From an uncultured Lachnospiraceae bacterium (GTDB taxonomy: Bacteria; Bacillota; Clostridia; Lachnospirales; Lachnospiraceae), in NCBI GenBank assembly GCA_910585065.1, contig CAJUCG010000199.1, positions 1 to 6,505 on the forward strand: a stretch of DNA of 6,505 nt, in the 5' to 3' direction. Below are positions 3,648 through 6,505 of this stretch, piece after piece. Position 1 is the stretch's first letter. Each line of letters begins with the position of its first letter. The notes below the pieces were generated by a model, which saw only the letters and a list, made by a program, of their open reading frames with translations, did no database searches and was not told the origin of the DNA. The translations under genes and the position numbers were made by a program.

Positions 3648-6392
3648 TCAGCTTCTCGCACTGCTGCAAGTAAAATAAATAATCTGATATTTTTTCGCGA
3701 TTGCCGTAAGGAATTCCTTTCCTGCGGCAATCTTCTCATCGTCCAAATTGGTAAATGGATCGTCCATAATCAGCACTGGAATTTCCTGTTGATACATAAT
3801 ATCCACAAAGGCAACCCGCAGGCAGATCCCGATTAGATCGCGCCATCCAAGACTTAGCGCGCTAACCTCGCGCTGTTTTCCGCACTCGTTTATTGAGAGC
3901 TGCGCATTGGCATTGACGCGAAACTGTGTGGCAGACATTCCGGTAATCATCTCGTAATAGGGGACAAAGGCGCGAAGAATCGGGGTGGCATATTTTGATG
4001 TCATCGCCTCCTTTGCCTGCGTGAGTTTCTCCTTTGCCAAAAGCACCAGATCGTATTTTTTCTGCTGTTCGTCCTGAAGTTCTTTTAGCTGCGCAAGCCT
4101 TATGCGGTTTTCCTCCCATATCCCGTACTGTTCTTCCAAGTCCTCAAATATTTTCTGCGATTTCGCCCGCTCATCCCTCGCCCGCTCCATCTCCTCATTT
4201 AGCGCGAGAAGTGAAATTGTTTCCTCCCCGGACTGCGGATCTATGCTCCCTAAAGAATAGAGGGAGGTATCATTCTTTTCCTCAAATTGCTGCAATTCAT
4301 CCATTGCGTGGTTAAATGCCTCTACAGCATTTGCATAATCGTACACCGCATCAAGAATATGGTTGAGCTGCAAGGTAATATTTCTCTCCGGCTCAATTTC
4401 GTACTCCTCATAAAATGCGGCGATCCCTGAGCGAATCTGCTCGTAGCCCGCCTGTGCCTTCTCAAATTTTTTGTGCTTATCCGCCAGCGCGATATAGGTA
4501 AGTGCGCGCTCCTTTAAGGAGTACAATTCATCTGTAAAATGTGTCTGTGGTGACGAGATCCCATACCTTCCCAAAAAGCTTCCAATACTATTTTGAAGCT
4601 TTGAGATCTGCTGTGTCATCGCTCCCCCCGTATTTCGTGCCTTTTTCCTAAGCGATTCATACTCGGCGGACTCCGCCATAATTTCCTGTAAAGCCAGCGT
4701 CACCCCCCGCTCACTCAACCTCTCAAATGTTCTGCCATGCGCCTTTAAATAAGCGGCTGTCCGCTTTTGTGTCTCCCTGATAAATACCTCGTCCTGCGCA
4801 AGTGTATGCTGTAAAATTTCCATCTTAGAAGAAGATTTCTCTCCTCCCTGCTGCATATCGGACATTTTTCGTGAGGGTGCTTTTTTTACACACTCCTCGC
4901 CGGAAAACTCATCCGGAACCGGGCAGGAACTATCCAGATTATCCCAGAATTCATCTGGAATTTTTTGGAAACTACTGAGCTTCTCTCCCAGATCTTCTGC
5001 CATCTGCAATGCTACCTTTTTCTGAATGCTTACTGCTGTCATTCCGATCCCCAGCACCGCAGCCACAATTCCCGGTAAAGATGAGTACATGGCAGCAGCT
5101 ACAATACCGACCGCAGCAAGAAGAATCCCCGCAGCAAAAAGAAAGGAATAGGTTTTTGTTTTGGGTGCTGGCGGCACAACGGACTCCTGCACGGCAGCTA
5201 ACATCTCTTGATTGGAGGAGAGTGCTGCCCTTTTTTGACAACATTTTGCCCAATCTGCGGCGATCGATGCAGCATTTTTACTATCATCTGAAAAATGTGC
5301 TGCCAGCTCATTTTGCCGCTCCCTCTCCTTCGCACTCATCTGTCCCGCGCTGCATTCACGGTATAATTTGGTGAGTTCAGCCGCTTCTTTTATTTTGGCA
5401 TCTAACTCCTGTGTGCTTGGCACATCATCCCAGAAAACATCCGTGAGAAAAGAAAACTGTTTCTCCTCTTCAGGACTTAGTTGGTACATTGACAGTCTCT
5501 CATAAGCTTTCGCTAATTCCGTACATTTTGCAATCTGTTCCTTTACCTCCAAAAGATCAGGAATTTTCCCAGGGAATCTGGCGGCGACCGTCTCCCCCTC
5601 CCCCCTTCTTTTCTCCACTTCATTTTTTAAGCGCAGCCACTCCGCTTTTCCTGCAAATCCCGCCGAGAGCCGCCCCGCATCTTTTAGCCCATTTTTGAGC
5701 GTGCTGTAAATTTCTTCCTGTTCGCGCATCTTCTCCTGGCAGAGTTCCACCTGTTCGGACAATCCCTCTCCCTCTTTAACAATTCTCTCGCACTGGGCAA
5801 TCTCCTCCCTGCGCTTTGCCAGTGAACCCGACGCGCGGGAGGGAGTCAGCGCACTTAAAATTTCAGAGAGTTTGGCATTCGCTGTATCAAAATTATTTAA
5901 TTCATTTGCCCCGTCCGCCAAATTTCCAATTCGGGCATTGATATTATCTGTAGTTGAAGTTTCACAGTCATTTTGTCCGAGAAACACTGTGCGCAAAAAG
6001 GATTCCCGATCAATCTGAAAAATTTCCTCCCCGATCTTTTTGCTGTAGTCCTTCGAGGGCAGGTTTGTATTTACATCGCGCAGTTCAAATTCATCACTCT
6101 GCTCCCTGTCATAAAAGATCCGGGAGATCTCATACTGCTTTCCCTTTATCTCAAAGACAAGCTGACCGCCAAATACCCCACCCTGCCAGGGCTTATATTT
6201 TTTGCGCTCACTCTCCAATGGATTTTTTTTCCGATCGCCCTCTAACCCGTAAAACATCGCCCGGATAAATGCGGCGAACGTGCTTTTTCCCCAGCCGTTC
6301 CCCTCGCATATCACATTGGTTCCCTCCGTAAATTCAAAAGAAAGATCAGAGAGCTTTCCAAAATTTTCAATATGGCAGAAAATAAATTTCAT
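3648..6392 (-). CDS. yhaN: SMC/SbcC-like ATPase, YhaN family, with a central membrane hairpin
   Basis: This 914-residue protein has the split ATPase head of the Rad50/SbcC/SMC group. The N-terminus (MKFIFCHIENFGKL) leads to Walker A GNGWGKST (31-38), then the Q-loop region FLGQND. The C-terminus has the signature LSLGWRDL (846-853) and Walker B VLIMDDP (873-879) followed by the D-loop NLDD. Between the heads lie long charged helices rich in E, K, Q and R, typical of coiled coil, interrupted by a strongly hydrophobic hairpin of two helices (about 417-436 and 443-457). A central membrane segment of this sort is what I associate with YhaN-type proteins rather than true SbcC. The H-loop reads YFTCSSARS, with no histidine. 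Its start lies 2 bases after the stop of the presumed nuclease partner, with AGGAGG 10 bases upstream. Its end faces the HD-Pnk gene with only 13 bases between. The likely role is an ATP-driven partner of a nuclease acting on DNA ends near the membrane; this is inferred from family and context. Confidence 0.85.
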   Translation of the reverse strand: MKFIFCHIENFGKLSDLSFEFTEGTNVICEGNGWGKSTFAAFIRAMFYGLEGDRKKNPLESERKKYKPWQGGVFGGQLVFEIKGKQYEISRIFYDREQSDEFELRDVNTNLPSKDYSKKIGEEIFQIDRESFLRTVFLGQNDCETSTTDNINARIGNLADGANELNNFDTANAKLSEILSALTPSRASGSLAKRREEIAQCERIVKEGEGLSEQVELCQEKMREQEEIYSTLKNGLKDAGRLSAGFAGKAEWLRLKNEVEKRRGEGETVAARFPGKIPDLLEVKEQIAKCTELAKAYERLSMYQLSPEEEKQFSFLTDVFWDDVPSTQELDAKIKEAAELTKLYRECSAGQMSAKERERQNELAAHFSDDSKNAASIAADWAKCCQKRAALSSNQEMLAAVQESVVPPAPKTKTYSFLFAAGILLAAVGIVAAAMYSSLPGIVAAVLGIGMTAVSIQKKVALQMAEDLGEKLSSFQKIPDEFWDNLDSSCPVPDEFSGEECVKKAPSRKMSDMQQGGEKSSSKMEILQHTLAQDEVFIRETQKRTAAYLKAHGRTFERLSERGVTLALQEIMAESAEYESLRKKARNTGGAMTQQISKLQNSIGSFLGRYGISSPQTHFTDELYSLKERALTYIALADKHKKFEKAQAGYEQIRSGIAAFYEEYEIEPERNITLQLNHILDAVYDYANAVEAFNHAMDELQQFEEKNDTSLYSLGSIDPQSGEETISLLALNEEMERARDERAKSQKIFEDLEEQYGIWEENRIRLAQLKELQDEQQKKYDLVLLAKEKLTQAKEAMTSKYATPILRAFVPYYEMITGMSATQFRVNANAQLSINECGKQREVSALSLGWRDLIGICLRVAFVDIMYQQEIPVLIMDDPFTNLDDEKIAAGKEFLTAIAKKYQIIYFTCSSARS

Positions 6393-6394
6393 GC

Positions 6395-6505
6395 CTATTC
6401 TACCTCCTCCCCCGAAATGGCCTGCAGCCCATAGCGAATAATAATTTTCTTATCTTCCTCCGAGATCGTATCATCCGCCATAACCTGGCGCACATATTCC
6501 CCCTT
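6395..6505 (-). CDS. C-terminal end of a gene upstream of yhaN, probably YhaO/SbcD-like metallophosphoesterase
   Basis: Reading in from the right edge on the minus strand, the frame from 6505 runs open for 36 codons to TAG at 6395-6397. It begins KGEYVRQVMADDTISEEDKK and ends with AISGEEVE. No catalytic motif falls inside this tail, so the identity is inferred. YhaN-type ATPases are usually encoded directly after their metallophosphoesterase partner, and a short acidic-basic helical tail with GEYVRQV fits the end of such a protein. The 2-base gap to the yhaN start implies one operon and translational coupling; the ribosome binding site of yhaN lies within the last codons of this gene. Confidence 0.6.
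   Translation of the reverse strand, partial: KGEYVRQVMADDTISEEDKKIIIRYGLQAISGEEVE

Noticed and set aside
4034..5374. Several plus-strand open frames of 90-120 residues opposite yhaN
   Set aside because: They are shadows of the large ATPase gene, rich in Pro, Ser and Arg, without ribosome binding sites or known motifs.
1..6505. CRISPR array, insertion sequence, tRNA or rRNA
   Set aside because: No regularly spaced repeats, transposase motifs, terminal inverted repeats or tRNA/rRNA signatures were seen on either strand.

Overview
The window looks like part of a Clostridia chromosome, most likely Lachnospiraceae-like. This is inferred from moderate-to-low GC, strong GGAGG-type ribosome binding sites, AT-rich intergenic DNA with sigma-A style promoters, and the kind of genes present. 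No transposase, integrase, CRISPR array, tRNA or rRNA was seen.

Layout. (1) Positions 1-1010, minus strand: a two-gene unit. The first gene (1010 to about 646 or 570) is a small protein I cannot name, and it appears to carry a frameshift near its 3' end. It is followed by a metallo-beta-lactamase-fold hydrolase with every metal ligand visible; its last residues run off the left edge. A good minus-strand promoter lies at 1095-1123. (2) Positions 1011-1677 hold no protein gene I can support, but they are not empty. They contain divergent promoters, operator-like dyads, and a plus-strand RNA gene (about 1306-1518) with its own promoter, a long rod-shaped fold around a central bubble, and a strong intrinsic terminator. 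Its architecture and size resemble 6S RNA. (3) Positions 1678-3634, plus strand: a two-gene RNA repair operon with an 8-bp overlap. It encodes an ATP-dependent RNA ligase and an HD-Pnk enzyme (N-terminal HD phosphoesterase, C-terminal 5'-OH polynucleotide kinase). (4) Positions 3648-6505, minus strand: a large SMC/SbcC-like ATPase of the YhaN type with a central membrane hairpin. Two bases upstream of it is the tail of a gene that is probably the partner nuclease (YhaO/SbcD-like metallophosphoesterase).

How the genes work together. From what is known of HD-Pnk, its HD domain removes 2',3'-cyclic or 2'/3' phosphates and its kinase domain phosphorylates 5'-OH ends. The ligase can then seal the healed 3'-OH/5'-phosphate ends, so the pair forms a complete heal-and-seal pathway for RNA broken by ribotoxins. 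The YhaN/YhaO-like pair is a separate, converging unit probably concerned with DNA ends. The most interesting items are the RNA repair cassette, the undeclared structured RNA just upstream of it, and the frameshifted small gene.
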